From: JAYXXU01 sp037969155
Lineage (GTDB): Bacteria; Pseudomonadota; Gammaproteobacteria; Pseudomonadales; Moraxellaceae
Assembly: GCA_037969155.1 (NCBI GenBank)
Contig: JBBKWW010000150.1
Coordinates: forward strand, 1-12,583
Direction of reading: 5' to 3'
DNA: 12,583 bases
Each line of letters starts with the position of its first letter. The first letter of the stretch is position 1. The notes under the pieces were generated by a model. That model ran no database searches and was not told the DNA's origin. It saw only the letters and a list, made by a program, of their open reading frames with translations. This document shows positions 1 to 8,400 of the stretch, one piece after another. Position numbers and translations under genes: made by a program.

Positions 1-1505
1 TCCATCACCTCACCGCCATTCAACACCAGCACACGCTGACACAACGCCCGCACCACCGCCAGATCATGACTAATAAACAAGTAACTCAGGTTTTCCTCGG
101 CTTGCAGCTTGCGCAACAAGACCACCATCGCCCGCTGTGTCGTGCGATCCAGTGCAGAAGTCGGCTCATCCAAAATCAACAACTTCGGCTGCATAATCAA
201 TGCCCGCGCCAACGCCACCCGCTGCCGTTGCCCACCGGACAACTCATGTGGATAACGATCAATAAAGCTGATAGGAAGTTCAACTTTTTCGAGTGCAGTT
301 TGTACGGCTTGGCGGCGTTCAGCACGATTCGGCAGGCGGACTTCCACCCCTTCACCAATCAATTGCTCCAGCGTAAAGCGCGGATTTAAGCTGCCAAATG
401 GATCTTGAAACACCATCTGAAACTGACTGCGCAGCGGCCGCAGTTGTTTTTCGGGCACATGATCCAGCTGTGTGCCATCCAAGGTAATCTGTCCCGTACT
501 ACTGATTAAGCGTGCCAACGCCAGCGCCATCGAGGTTTTGCCTGAGCCACTTTCACCAACAATGCCGACCGACTCACCGCGATACACGGTGAGATCGAGC
601 GGCTTGAGTGCATGCACATGATCAGTCACCCGATTGAGTAACCCTGACTTAATTGGAAAGCTGACCGCCAGTTTTTTCAGTTGCAGCAATGGCGGTGCAT
701 TGATCTGCATCGGTAACGGCTGACCAAAATCATGATCCAGCAAGTCCACGGTATAGGCATGTTGCGGATCAGCAAACAGCGCCTCAGTCGCGCCACGTTC
801 GCGCACCTGTCCCGCCTGCAACACAATCACCTGATCGCTATAACGCCGCACCAGATTTAAGTCATGACTGATCAACAGCAACGCCATATCGCGCTCGGCT
901 TTGAGTTGCTGTAACAAGTCTAGAATCTGGGTCTGCAACGTCACATCCAGCGCAGTGGTCGGCTCATCGGCGATCAATACATCAGGATCGAGTGCCAAGG
1001 CCATCGCAATCATCACCCGTTGCCGCTGCCCGCCCGATAGCTCATGTGGATAAGCCTTCAGCTTTTGCTCAGGCTCACGAATGCCCACTTGGCTCAATAA
1101 CTGCAAAACTTTGAGCTGAGTTTCAGCTTTAGACAAACCCGATAGCAACAGCATCTCGGCGATTTGCTGACCAATCCGATGTAACGGATTCAGTGCAGTC
1201 ATCGGCTCTTGAAAAATCATCGCCACGCGCTGACCACGAATCTGTCGCCATTGCTTGGTGTGTTGTCGCGTCTGTTGGCTGAGTAACTGACCCTCTAGCT
1301 GAATCGCGCCGCGTTGCGTCAAACCTGCTGGCAACAGACCCAAAATCGCCAAAGCACTGAGTGATTTACCGGAGCCACTTTCACCGACAATCGCAAGGGT
1401 TTGACCGCGCACCAGCTCAAATGATAGATCCTCAACCAAGATTTTTTTGCCTGCGTGAATCTGCAAATGCTCAACCGCAATGATCGGTTGCATGGTTTTT
1501 GGCAT
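1..1505 (-). CDS. yejF: YejF-type peptide ABC transporter ATPase, two nucleotide-binding domains (3' end outside window)
   Basis: ATP-hydrolysing subunit of an oligopeptide-type (Opp/Dpp/Yej) importer, acting at the cytoplasmic face of the inner membrane with YejB and YejE. I translated it directly from the minus strand. It is open for about 501 codons, and E. coli YejF has 529, so only the last few dozen residues are missing. Two ATPase domains lie in tandem. Domain 1 has Walker A GESGSGKS at residues 41-48, signature LSGGQRQR near 156, Walker B LIADEPTTALD near 176 and an H-loop SHD. Domain 2 has Walker A GESGSGKT near 316, signature LSGGQRQR near 422, Walker B LILDEPTSALD near 442 and SHDLAVV near 476. 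Both sites look catalytically complete. The start is ATG 1505, 10 bases after the yejE stop, with CAGGA four bases upstream; ATG 1493 is an in-frame alternative. It is the last gene of the operon seen here. The fused double-NBD layout and the neighbours favour YejF over separate OppD/OppF. Confidence 0.93.
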   Translation of the reverse strand, partial: MPKTMQPIIAVEHLQIHAGKKILVEDLSFELVRGQTLAIVGESGSGKSLSALAILGLLPAGLTQRGAIQLEGQLLSQQTRQHTKQWRQIRGQRVAMIFQEPMTALNPLHRIGQQIAEMLLLSGLSKAETQLKVLQLLSQVGIREPEQKLKAYPHELSGGQRQRVMIAMALALDPDVLIADEPTTALDVTLQTQILDLLQQLKAERDMALLLISHDLNLVRRYSDQVIVLQAGQVRERGATEALFADPQHAYTVDLLDHDFGQPLPMQINAPPLLQLKKLAVSFPIKSGLLNRVTDHVHALKPLDLTVYRGESVGIVGESGSGKTSMALALARLISSTGQITLDGTQLDHVPEKQLRPLRSQFQMVFQDPFGSLNPRFTLEQLIGEGVEVRLPNRAERRQAVQTALEKVELPISFIDRYPHELSGGQRQRVALARALIMQPKLLILDEPTSALDRTTQRAMVVLLRKLQAEENLSYLFISHDLAVVRALCQRVLVLNGGEVM

Positions 1506-1515
1506 ATTGTCCTGC

Positions 1516-2526
1516 TTAACGTCGTGGATCAAAGGCATCACGCGCCGCCTCCCCAATAAAAATCAGTAATGACAGCAAAATCGTTAACGCAAAAAACGCC
1601 GACCATGCCAACCAAGGCGAATCCAAATTGTTTTTAGCCTGTGTCATTAACTCACCGAGTGATGGCGAACCCGGTGGTAACCCATAGCCCAAAAAGTCCA
1701 GCGCCGTCAGTGCAGTGATATTCGCAGTCAAAATAAACGGCAGTTGCGACAAGCTCGATGCGAGGGCATTCGGTAAAATATGTTTAAAAATAATCTTCCG
1801 ATCGGATGTACCCATCGCGCGGGCGGCACGCACATAATCAAAATTGCGCGCCCGCAAAAACTCCGCTCGCACCAAGCCAACCAAACTCATCCAGCCAAAC
1901 AACAACATCACTGCAAACAGCCAGCCAATACTCGGGCTAAAGATACTGACCAAAATAATGATCATAAACAGCATCGGTAAACCGCCCCACACCTCCAAGA
2001 TGCGCTGACCGATCAGATCTACTGCACCCCCGTAATAGCCTTGCAACGCACCAACCGTCACGCCAATCGCCGCCCCTGCTATCGTTAAACCCAACCCAAA
2101 CAAAATCGACAGCCGCAAACCATATAGAATCCGCGCCAGCACATCACGGCCTTGATCATCCGTGCCGAGCCAATTTTGTGCCGATGGCGGCGCAGGCACA
2201 GGCACATCCAAATCAAAATTCACGGTCTGATCAGCAAAAGGCACGACTGGCCACAGCAACCAGCCCTCACGCGTAATCAATTGCTGTACCACAGGGTCAC
2301 GGTATTCCGCTTCGGTTTCGAATATCCCACCAAACGTGGTTTCCGGATAAGTCATCAACACCGGTGTATACCAGTCACCCTGATAGCTGACCAGCAGCGG
2401 CTTATCATTGGCAATAAAGTTTGCGCCCATCGACAGCACAAACATCAGCACAAATAACCACAGCGACACCCAACCTAACCGATGGCTTTTAAATCGGCGT
2501 AGCCGCGCCTGCATCACTGGACTCAT
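1516..2526 (-). CDS. yejE: YejE-type inner-membrane permease of peptide ABC transporter (OppC family)
   Basis: One of the two membrane-spanning subunits of a YejABEF importer; with YejB it forms the inner-membrane channel. The protein has 336 residues (E. coli YejE 341). A first membrane helix at about residues 19-38 is followed by a long periplasmic segment carrying the YejE-like stretches NFIANDKPLL and ETEAEYRDPVVQQLI. Next comes the OppC-type entry GTDDQGRDVLARILYG, then about five further hydrophobic helices. The EAA loop that docks on the ATPase is seen as YVRAARAMGTS...HILPNAL at about residues 230-254. The ATG at 2526 overlaps the yejB stop as ATGA, and GGGG lies seven bases upstream, so the pair is probably translationally coupled. 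No defects seen. Family assignment is firm; the transported substrate is not visible from sequence. Confidence 0.95.
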   Translation of the reverse strand: MSPVMQARLRRFKSHRLGWVSLWLFVLMFVLSMGANFIANDKPLLVSYQGDWYTPVLMTYPETTFGGIFETEAEYRDPVVQQLITREGWLLWPVVPFADQTVNFDLDVPVPAPPSAQNWLGTDDQGRDVLARILYGLRLSILFGLGLTIAGAAIGVTVGALQGYYGGAVDLIGQRILEVWGGLPMLFMIIILVSIFSPSIGWLFAVMLLFGWMSLVGLVRAEFLRARNFDYVRAARAMGTSDRKIIFKHILPNALASSLSQLPFILTANITALTALDFLGYGLPPGSPSLGELMTQAKNNLDSPWLAWSAFFALTILLSLLIFIGEAARDAFDPRR

Positions 2527-3593
2527 ATTTTGCCCCGCTGACTAAAATCAATACGAGGATCAATCACCTGATACAGCACATCACTGACCAATTGCAGCAA
2601 CAAACCCACCAAGGTAAACAAAAACAACGTGCCAAAAATCACTGGATAATCACGCTGTTGTACGGCCTCAAAACCCAGCAAACCCAAGCCATCCAAGTTA
2701 AAAATAATCTCGATCAAAAAATTACTCGCCAAGAAAATCCCCACCAACGCCGCAGGCATCCCCGCAATAATCACCAACATCGCATTCCTAAACACATGAC
2801 CGTATAGCACCCGCCGTTCGACCAAGCCTTTGGCGCGTGCAGTCAGCACATACTGTTTACCGAGTTCTTCCATAAACGAAAACTTAGTCAAATAGGCCAA
2901 ACCCGCAAAGCCACCAATCGTCACTGCCGTCAACGGCATGGCCAAATGCCAAAAATAATCTTTTAGTTTACCCAGTAGGCTGAGCTGCTCGAAGCCTTCT
3001 GAGGTCAGGCCTTGCAGCGGAAAAATCTGCCAATAACTGCCCCCCGCAAACAGCACAATCAACAGTACCGCAAAAATAAAGGTCGGAATCGCATAACCCA
3101 CCACCAACAGCACCGCCGTTGCCCGATCAAAAAACCCATTGTGTTTAATGGCTTTTTGGATACCCAGCGGAATCGCAATCAGATAAATCAGCAGCGTACT
3201 CCACAGCCCCAACGATATGGTGACTGGCATTTTTTCGACCAGCAATTCAGTGACTGATTTACCCTTAAAAAAACTCTCGCCGAAATCAAGCCGTAAATAG
3301 CCATTTAACATCAACCAAAACCGCTCATGCGCGGGACGATCAAAACCGTATTGCTGCTTAATTTGTTCGACCATTTCGGGTGATAAGCCACGACTGCCCT
3401 GATAACGCTCGCCGCTACTCGCCGCTGCCGCGCCATCGCCGCTCCCCATGCGATCAGCACCTGATTCAGCCTGATGAATCGCCTGCTCCACCGGACCACC
3501 GGGTGCGGCTTGCACGATGATAAAATTGGTCAATAAAATCAAAAATAACGTCGGAATAATCAATAATAAGCGACGAACAATATATGCACCCAT
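2523..3593 (-). CDS. yejB: YejB-type inner-membrane permease of peptide ABC transporter (OppB family)
   Basis: Partner permease of YejE in the inner membrane. It has 356 residues from ATG 3593 (E. coli YejB 364). An N-terminal helix (RRLLLIIPTLFLILLTNFII) is followed by a periplasmic segment, FDRPAHERFW...LRLDFGESFF, typical of YejB. About five more helices follow, with an EAA loop LTARAKGLVERRVLYGHVFRNAM at about residues 252-274 (broken here only by normal variation). Residues about 44-69 form a Gly/Ala/Ser-rich, probably flexible stretch before SRGLSPEMVEQIKQQYGF. I prefer ATG 3593 to the in-frame TTG at 3596, because AAAGGA is seven bases from the ATG but only four from the TTG. It follows yejA after a 60-base gap that carries a G/C-rich hairpin, and it overlaps yejE by four bases. 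Confidence 0.94.
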   Translation of the reverse strand: MGAYIVRRLLLIIPTLFLILLTNFIIVQAAPGGPVEQAIHQAESGADRMGSGDGAAAASSGERYQGSRGLSPEMVEQIKQQYGFDRPAHERFWLMLNGYLRLDFGESFFKGKSVTELLVEKMPVTISLGLWSTLLIYLIAIPLGIQKAIKHNGFFDRATAVLLVVGYAIPTFIFAVLLIVLFAGGSYWQIFPLQGLTSEGFEQLSLLGKLKDYFWHLAMPLTAVTIGGFAGLAYLTKFSFMEELGKQYVLTARAKGLVERRVLYGHVFRNAMLVIIAGMPAALVGIFLASNFLIEIIFNLDGLGLLGFEAVQQRDYPVIFGTLFLFTLVGLLLQLVSDVLYQVIDPRIDFSQRGKI

Positions 3594-3600
3594 CAAGGAT

Positions 3601-3606
3601 TCCTTT
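3601..3606 (-). promoter_or_regulatory. Ribosome binding site deciding the yejB start
   Basis: The minus strand reads AAAGGA here, with seven bases to ATG 3593 and four to TTG 3596. Spacing favours the ATG. The site lies just downstream of the yejA-yejB hairpin, so that hairpin need not mask it. Confidence 0.6.
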
Positions 3607-3624
3607 GCAATAACACTGGGAACG

Positions 3625-3643
3625 CCCCCTTGTCCTAAGGGGG
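3625..3643 (-). repeat. G/C-rich hairpin between yejA and yejB (REP-like, or mRNA-stability element)
   Basis: A perfect seven-base-pair stem, CCCCCTT / AAGGGGG, with a five-base loop, starts about 10 bases after the yejA stop. A further run of six C residues on the minus strand (3647-3652) lies between the stop and the stem. No U-run follows, so it is not a standard rho-independent terminator. The layout (C-run, ATT, C5TT, loop, AAG5) resembles intergenic palindromes dispersed in many bacterial genomes, but a single copy cannot prove that. By analogy with the malE-malF REP hairpins, it could protect the 3' end of the binding-protein message and lower permease expression; this is inference. 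Confidence 0.6.
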
Positions 3644-3653
3644 ATTGGGGGGA

Positions 3654-5495
3654 TCACTTACGATTGAGAAACTGCTCAACCCGCGCTCGGCCAGCCGGAT
3701 CACTCCACCAAAAATCCGTATCATAGCTATAACGCGGCGGTCGTTGGGGTTGTGCCAACTCATCCCAATAGGCCAGCCAGTAACTCGGCGTACCATACAT
3801 CGGAATCGAATAATACCCCGCACGCAACACCCGATCTAACGCATGGGTCGCGGTCAATAACTCCGCGCGATTCGGCGCACGCACCAGCCGATCTAGCAAG
3901 GCATCCACCACAGGATTTTGGATGCCCATGCTGTTGCGGCTGCCCATCTCAGTCGCGGCAGCACTGCCCCAATAGTTCAGCTGCTCTGTGCCGGGTGATA
4001 AGGACTGACTAAAGCCATCAATGGTCATATCAAAATCATGCGAGCGGCGGCGCTGGATATACTGCGGCGCGTCGAGACTACGGATCTGTATATCAATGCC
4101 TAAGCGTCGCACATTGCGCACAAACGGCAACAACACCCGCTCAATCGCGGCATCTTGATTCAGAATCTCGATCCGAAAGGGCTGGCCTTGCGGATTCAGC
4201 AACTGACCATCAGCATAACGATAGCCCGCCGCCAATAGTAGCTGGCGTGCTTTAAGTAAGTGATCCCGATTAAAACCACTGCCATCACTGACTGGCACAC
4301 GCCACTCACTCAGCACCGCTTGGCGCTGAATCGCAGACAACTGCGGTAACAATGGCTGCAACAGGCTCATTTCGGCCACACTCGGCCTGCCAGTTGCTGC
4401 CAACTCGCTGTTATGAAAATAGCTTTGCAGCCGCTCATACTGACCGTTAAAAATCGCCTTATTCATCCACTCAAAATCAAACGCATAACTGAGTGCTTGC
4501 CGCACCCGAATGTCTTGAAATTTCGGCTGACGTTGGTTGAATACCAAAGCCTGCATACGCACTGGATTTTCGTGCTTAAACGACTGTTGTTGAACCAGTC
4601 CTTGTTTGACCGCTGGAAAATTATAATTCACCACCCAATAGCGCGCGCGGTTTTCTTGCCGAAAGCGATACTGACCCGCCTTGAAGCCCTCAAACCCAAT
4701 CTCAGTGCTTTGGTAATACACATATTTGACCTGATCAAAATTGTATTTACCGACATTCACTGGCAGGTCATTGCCCCAATAATTCGGATCACGCTGATAA
4801 GTGACTTGGCGGCCGACATCAAACCGTGCCAGCTTGTACGGACCACTACCGACCGGCGCAGTCAGGGTTACCGCATCGAAAGGCTTAGCTTGCCAATCGG
4901 CACGCGACAAAATCGGCACCTCACCGACCGTCAGACTGATTTCTAGGTTTTCTTTGTGCTTAAAATTAAAGCGTACGGTCTGTTTATTGAGGGCTTGTAC
5001 CGACTCAATATCCGCAAAATAACTGCGTAATGGCGTTGCACCTTCCTTTAACAAAATCTCAAAGGTAAATACCACATCGTCAGCCGTGACGGGTAAACCA
5101 GAATGAAACTTGGCTTTTGGATTCAACTGATATTCAATCCAACTCGGATCCGTCGGATCATGCCGAATCCGCTCAGCCAGCCGAGGATAACGCGCAAATG
5201 GCTCATCAAGCGAGGCCACCGTCAGCGTGTCAAACAACAGCTCTGTACCCAGTGCGGCTTGGCCTTTATCAATCCACGGATTAAAACTATCAAACCGCCC
5301 TTGCGCCATCATGCTGATCTGACCCCCACGCGGTGCGGCAGGATTGGCATAGGGAAAATGTGTCATGCCCTCGTATAACGGCTGATCATTGAGCGCTATC
5401 GCTTGCCGCGTCAACGGCGCGGCCTGTAACGAGGACAACGCACAGCCAAAACTGAGCAGCCCAACAGTACAGCCCGCATGCCACCAGCGCCGCAT
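3654..5495 (-). CDS. yejA: YejA-type periplasmic peptide-binding protein (SBP family 5)
   Basis: Extracytoplasmic receptor that captures a peptide-like ligand in the periplasm and delivers it to YejBE. It has 613 residues (E. coli YejA 604). A Sec signal peptide starts MRRWWHAGCTVGLLSFGCAL, with likely cleavage near residues 25-26 (SLQA/AP); there is no proper lipobox, so it should be soluble. Family hallmarks are the mature N-terminus FPYANPAAPRGGQISMMAQG then FDSFNPWIDKG (residues 47-78), GSGPYKL at 216-222, RDPNYWG at 235-241 and DIRVRQALSYAFDFEWMN at about 328-345. The start ATG 5495 shares one base with the stop of the upstream mltD-like gene (TAATG), and GGAG sits seven bases upstream inside that gene, so translation is probably coupled. 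In E. coli this system is known for microcin C uptake, a related Pseudomonas system (Npp) imports nucleoside-peptide antibiotics, and an alphaproteobacterial relative imports muropeptides. Which ligand applies here is unknown. Confidence 0.93.
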   Translation of the reverse strand: MRRWWHAGCTVGLLSFGCALSSLQAAPLTRQAIALNDQPLYEGMTHFPYANPAAPRGGQISMMAQGRFDSFNPWIDKGQAALGTELLFDTLTVASLDEPFARYPRLAERIRHDPTDPSWIEYQLNPKAKFHSGLPVTADDVVFTFEILLKEGATPLRSYFADIESVQALNKQTVRFNFKHKENLEISLTVGEVPILSRADWQAKPFDAVTLTAPVGSGPYKLARFDVGRQVTYQRDPNYWGNDLPVNVGKYNFDQVKYVYYQSTEIGFEGFKAGQYRFRQENRARYWVVNYNFPAVKQGLVQQQSFKHENPVRMQALVFNQRQPKFQDIRVRQALSYAFDFEWMNKAIFNGQYERLQSYFHNSELAATGRPSVAEMSLLQPLLPQLSAIQRQAVLSEWRVPVSDGSGFNRDHLLKARQLLLAAGYRYADGQLLNPQGQPFRIEILNQDAAIERVLLPFVRNVRRLGIDIQIRSLDAPQYIQRRRSHDFDMTIDGFSQSLSPGTEQLNYWGSAAATEMGSRNSMGIQNPVVDALLDRLVRAPNRAELLTATHALDRVLRAGYYSIPMYGTPSYWLAYWDELAQPQRPPRYSYDTDFWWSDPAGRARVEQFLNRK

Positions 5496-8400
5496 TAGCG
5501 ATCTCCAGTCGCTGGCACGCTTAAGGTTGCACCAATCTGAATCCGTGTATTGGTCGGGATCTCATTCAGTTCGGCGAGCTGTGCGAGCGTAATACCATGG
5601 CGACTGGCGACACGTCCCAGTGTATCGCCGGGGCGCACTCGATAATCCGTCAAGCGTGGCGCATTGTCTGGCACTTTAAGGGTTTGTCCGGTTTGCAGCA
5701 TGGACTTATTGGTCAAGTCATTCATTTTGGCCAGACTATCAATATCAATATTATAAGTACCCGCCAAACCAATCAAGCTATCACCACGCTTGACGGTATA
5801 AGACTGCGTGGGCAGGCTACTGTTACTATCGCCACGGCTATTTTTCGCACGACGGCTGACTGATGTATCTTTAGGCTCTGCTGGTGCGGCGCTACTGGTA
5901 TCACTATTCGCGCTACTGTTGGCGATCACTGGTACGGTCAGACGCTCATTACGCTGCAACATCCGATCTGTCGGGATATTATTCATGGCCGACAGCTCAG
6001 TCAAACTGATGCCATAACGATTGGCCAGCCCACCCAAGGTATCGCCACTTTTTACCCGATACTCGATGACTTGTGGGCTATTGTCTGGCACAAGCAGACG
6101 CTGACTGGTTTGCAGCATGGCATTTGCCGAGAGTTTATTCAGACGGGCAAGATCCTCAACAGTGACATTATAATTGGCAGCCAAACCAATCAAGCTATCA
6201 CCACGCTGGACGGTATAGCGTGTCGTCGCTGATTTTGATAAATCAACCGATGACGCGACCGCAGATGATCGGGTGTCGCTACTGGCGACCACTGCTGTGG
6301 TCGACGTTGTATCAGCGGTGCGTGCACTATCAAGCGCTGGCCGATTCGGGACGCTCAGGCGCTCACCCAATTGCAGCATGCGACTGGCTGAGGTGTCATT
6401 CAGCGCAGCCAACTCATCTGGGCTCAAGCCATAGCGTGCCGCCAACTGAATTAAGCTATCACCACGCTGCACCGTATAATCGACGGTCTTAGCAGCGACT
6501 TCTGGTACTCGTAGACGCTGACCTAACTGCACCAGATAATTGGAGGGCAGACTATTTAGCTTGGCCAGTTCTTGTACATCCACCTCATGCGTTGCGGCAA
6601 TATTGATCAGCGTATCACCACGCTTGACCGTATAAGACTGAGTTGCCGTTTGGGTGCGGCTACTGCTGCTGGTACGACTGGCTGTACTGGTGACGGCGGC
6701 CACTGGTGGCGTTGGGCTATTACGCTTCACTGGCTCTACCAGCGACAAGCTGGTTCCCGCGAATAGATTACTGGTCGGGGTTAATTCATTATAACTGGCC
6801 AATTGCTGATTGGTCAGACCAAATCGAGCCGCCACGGCGGTCAAGCTATCACCCGCTTGTACCCGATAGCTGGTCGGTTTTTCGACGGGCGCAGTGACCC
6901 CGTACAAATACAATGACGTGCCGGTCAGCAAATTGGCGCGCGCTGACATTTGGTTCCATTCGGCAATCTGTTCTATATCGACTTTGAAACGGTTGGCCAC
7001 AGCGGTCAAACTATCTCCCGCTTGTACTGTGTAAACGGTACGGCTGCCTTTCGGACGTACCGGTTTGCTGGCAACCACCGCTGCTGCTGGTGTGCTGCTA
7101 GATACGACGCGACTGGCTGTCGTGGCCGTGCTACTGGCGCGTGGAGCGAATACGGGTTGCTCATAACTGACTTGTCGCTCCGCACCACGAGACTCCAGCA
7201 CCGACTGTTGGGTTTGCAACGCCACCAGTGGAATTTTGCCATCTAGTGGATCAAGCACCGTGGTTCCCACAGGAGCAAGCTGCTCAATCTCTTTGACAAC
7301 TTGGGCTTTTTCGACTGCGTTTAATGCAGGCTCAATCAGCACTTCTGGAGCGATGGTCGATGTTGCTGTTAACGTCTGCATCAGCCGCTGCCGCTCTGCC
7401 TCGCTTAATGGCTGCTCTGAACGTACCAAGGTTGCTGTGGTTGCGCTTTTGACCGCCACAGGCGTGGTACTGGCGATACTGGCTGCGATTCGGCGGCGCT
7501 CAGCGTCATTCAGCGGTGGCTCAGTCACAGATCGTGCGCTGTTAGCAAGCAAGCCATCTGAGCCAACAGGCAATGCCAAACGGCTCTGCGTGCCCGTTGG
7601 AATACTGGCGGCACTCGCCAAAGCGGCCAGCGCAGTGGAGTTAGTCGGTAAGCGTACCCGTGTGGTGATCTCAGGCGCGCTGCTAGAGTTGCTGCGCGTG
7701 GTCACTTGGGTGGTTACACCTTCGGTGGTATTGGTACGTTGCACCGTGAGTGGTGCACTGGGTCGTCCCATCAACGCGCCTGCTTCAGCATTGCTATAGC
7801 CTGACGATTGACCTAAGACCATACTGCCGGCAGGCAAAGTTACGTTGGCCGCGAGGGCTGGACGTGTGCCATCTATGTTTGTGAGTCTCAATAACTGTGC
7901 ATCATAGTGCGGTGCAAGTGAGGTCGGAATCAATAGGCGATGCGGACCGTCAGGTGTGGTAATCCCCTGACGAAAACCAGGATTCAATACATACAACTCT
8001 TGCTCAGTCATACCGATGACTTCCGCAGCATCACTCAGGCGAATCTGACCAGCAATCGGAACCTCACGAAAGTGCGGTCGATTGGCAATTGCGGGAAAGT
8101 TTACATTATTCTGCTCAGGACGATTCACAATCTGTGCAACCGCCAAAAAACGCGGCACATAGTTCATGGTTTCCTTGGGCAGACGTAATGACCAAAAATC
8201 GGTTGGCAAACCATCGGCTGCATTACGATTAATCGCCCGCTGCACGCAACCACCGCCGCAGTTATATGCAGCGAGTGCCAGCTCCCATGAGCCGAATTGA
8301 TTGTATAAGCTACTTAGAAAGTCATAGGCCGCACGCGTCGACTCCACCACATCGCGCCGTCCGTCATACAGTGCATCTTGGCGCAGACCATAAATCTTGC

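Noticed and set aside
218..1050. Repeated short DNA match (CTCATGTGGATAA) at two places about 800 bases apart
   Set aside because: Both copies encode the conserved residues before LSGGQ in the two homologous ATPase domains of YejF; ordinary domain duplication.
3594..3596. TTG start for yejB one codon upstream of the ATG
   Set aside because: Only four bases separate it from AAAGGA, whereas the ATG at 3593 has the better seven-base spacing.
4413..4946. 177-codon plus-strand open frame opposite yejA
   Set aside because: Antisense shadow of a well-conserved binding-protein region; no ribosome site or recognisable motif.
5441..5446. Possible lipoprotein cysteine in YejA (SFGC, Cys18)
   Set aside because: The residues before the Cys do not fit a lipobox (Ser-Phe-Gly), and a Sec cleavage site follows near residue 25.
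5513..7039. Regularly spaced similar DNA segments that could suggest a CRISPR array
   Set aside because: The spacing is in whole codons within one long open frame and the repeats translate to LysM domains, so they are protein-domain repeats.
7236..7799. 187-codon plus-strand open frame opposite the MltD linker
   Set aside because: It lies antisense to a repetitive Ser/Thr/Ala-rich coding region with clear protein-level structure on the minus strand, and its own translation (Val/Ser/Ala-rich) resembles no family I know. Long antisense frames are expected there.
8070..8078. AAGTGCGGT, identical to the Haemophilus DNA uptake core
   Set aside because: I saw only one copy, it lies inside a coding region, and gene content does not suggest Pasteurellaceae. 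A nine-base chance match is reasonable in a window this size.
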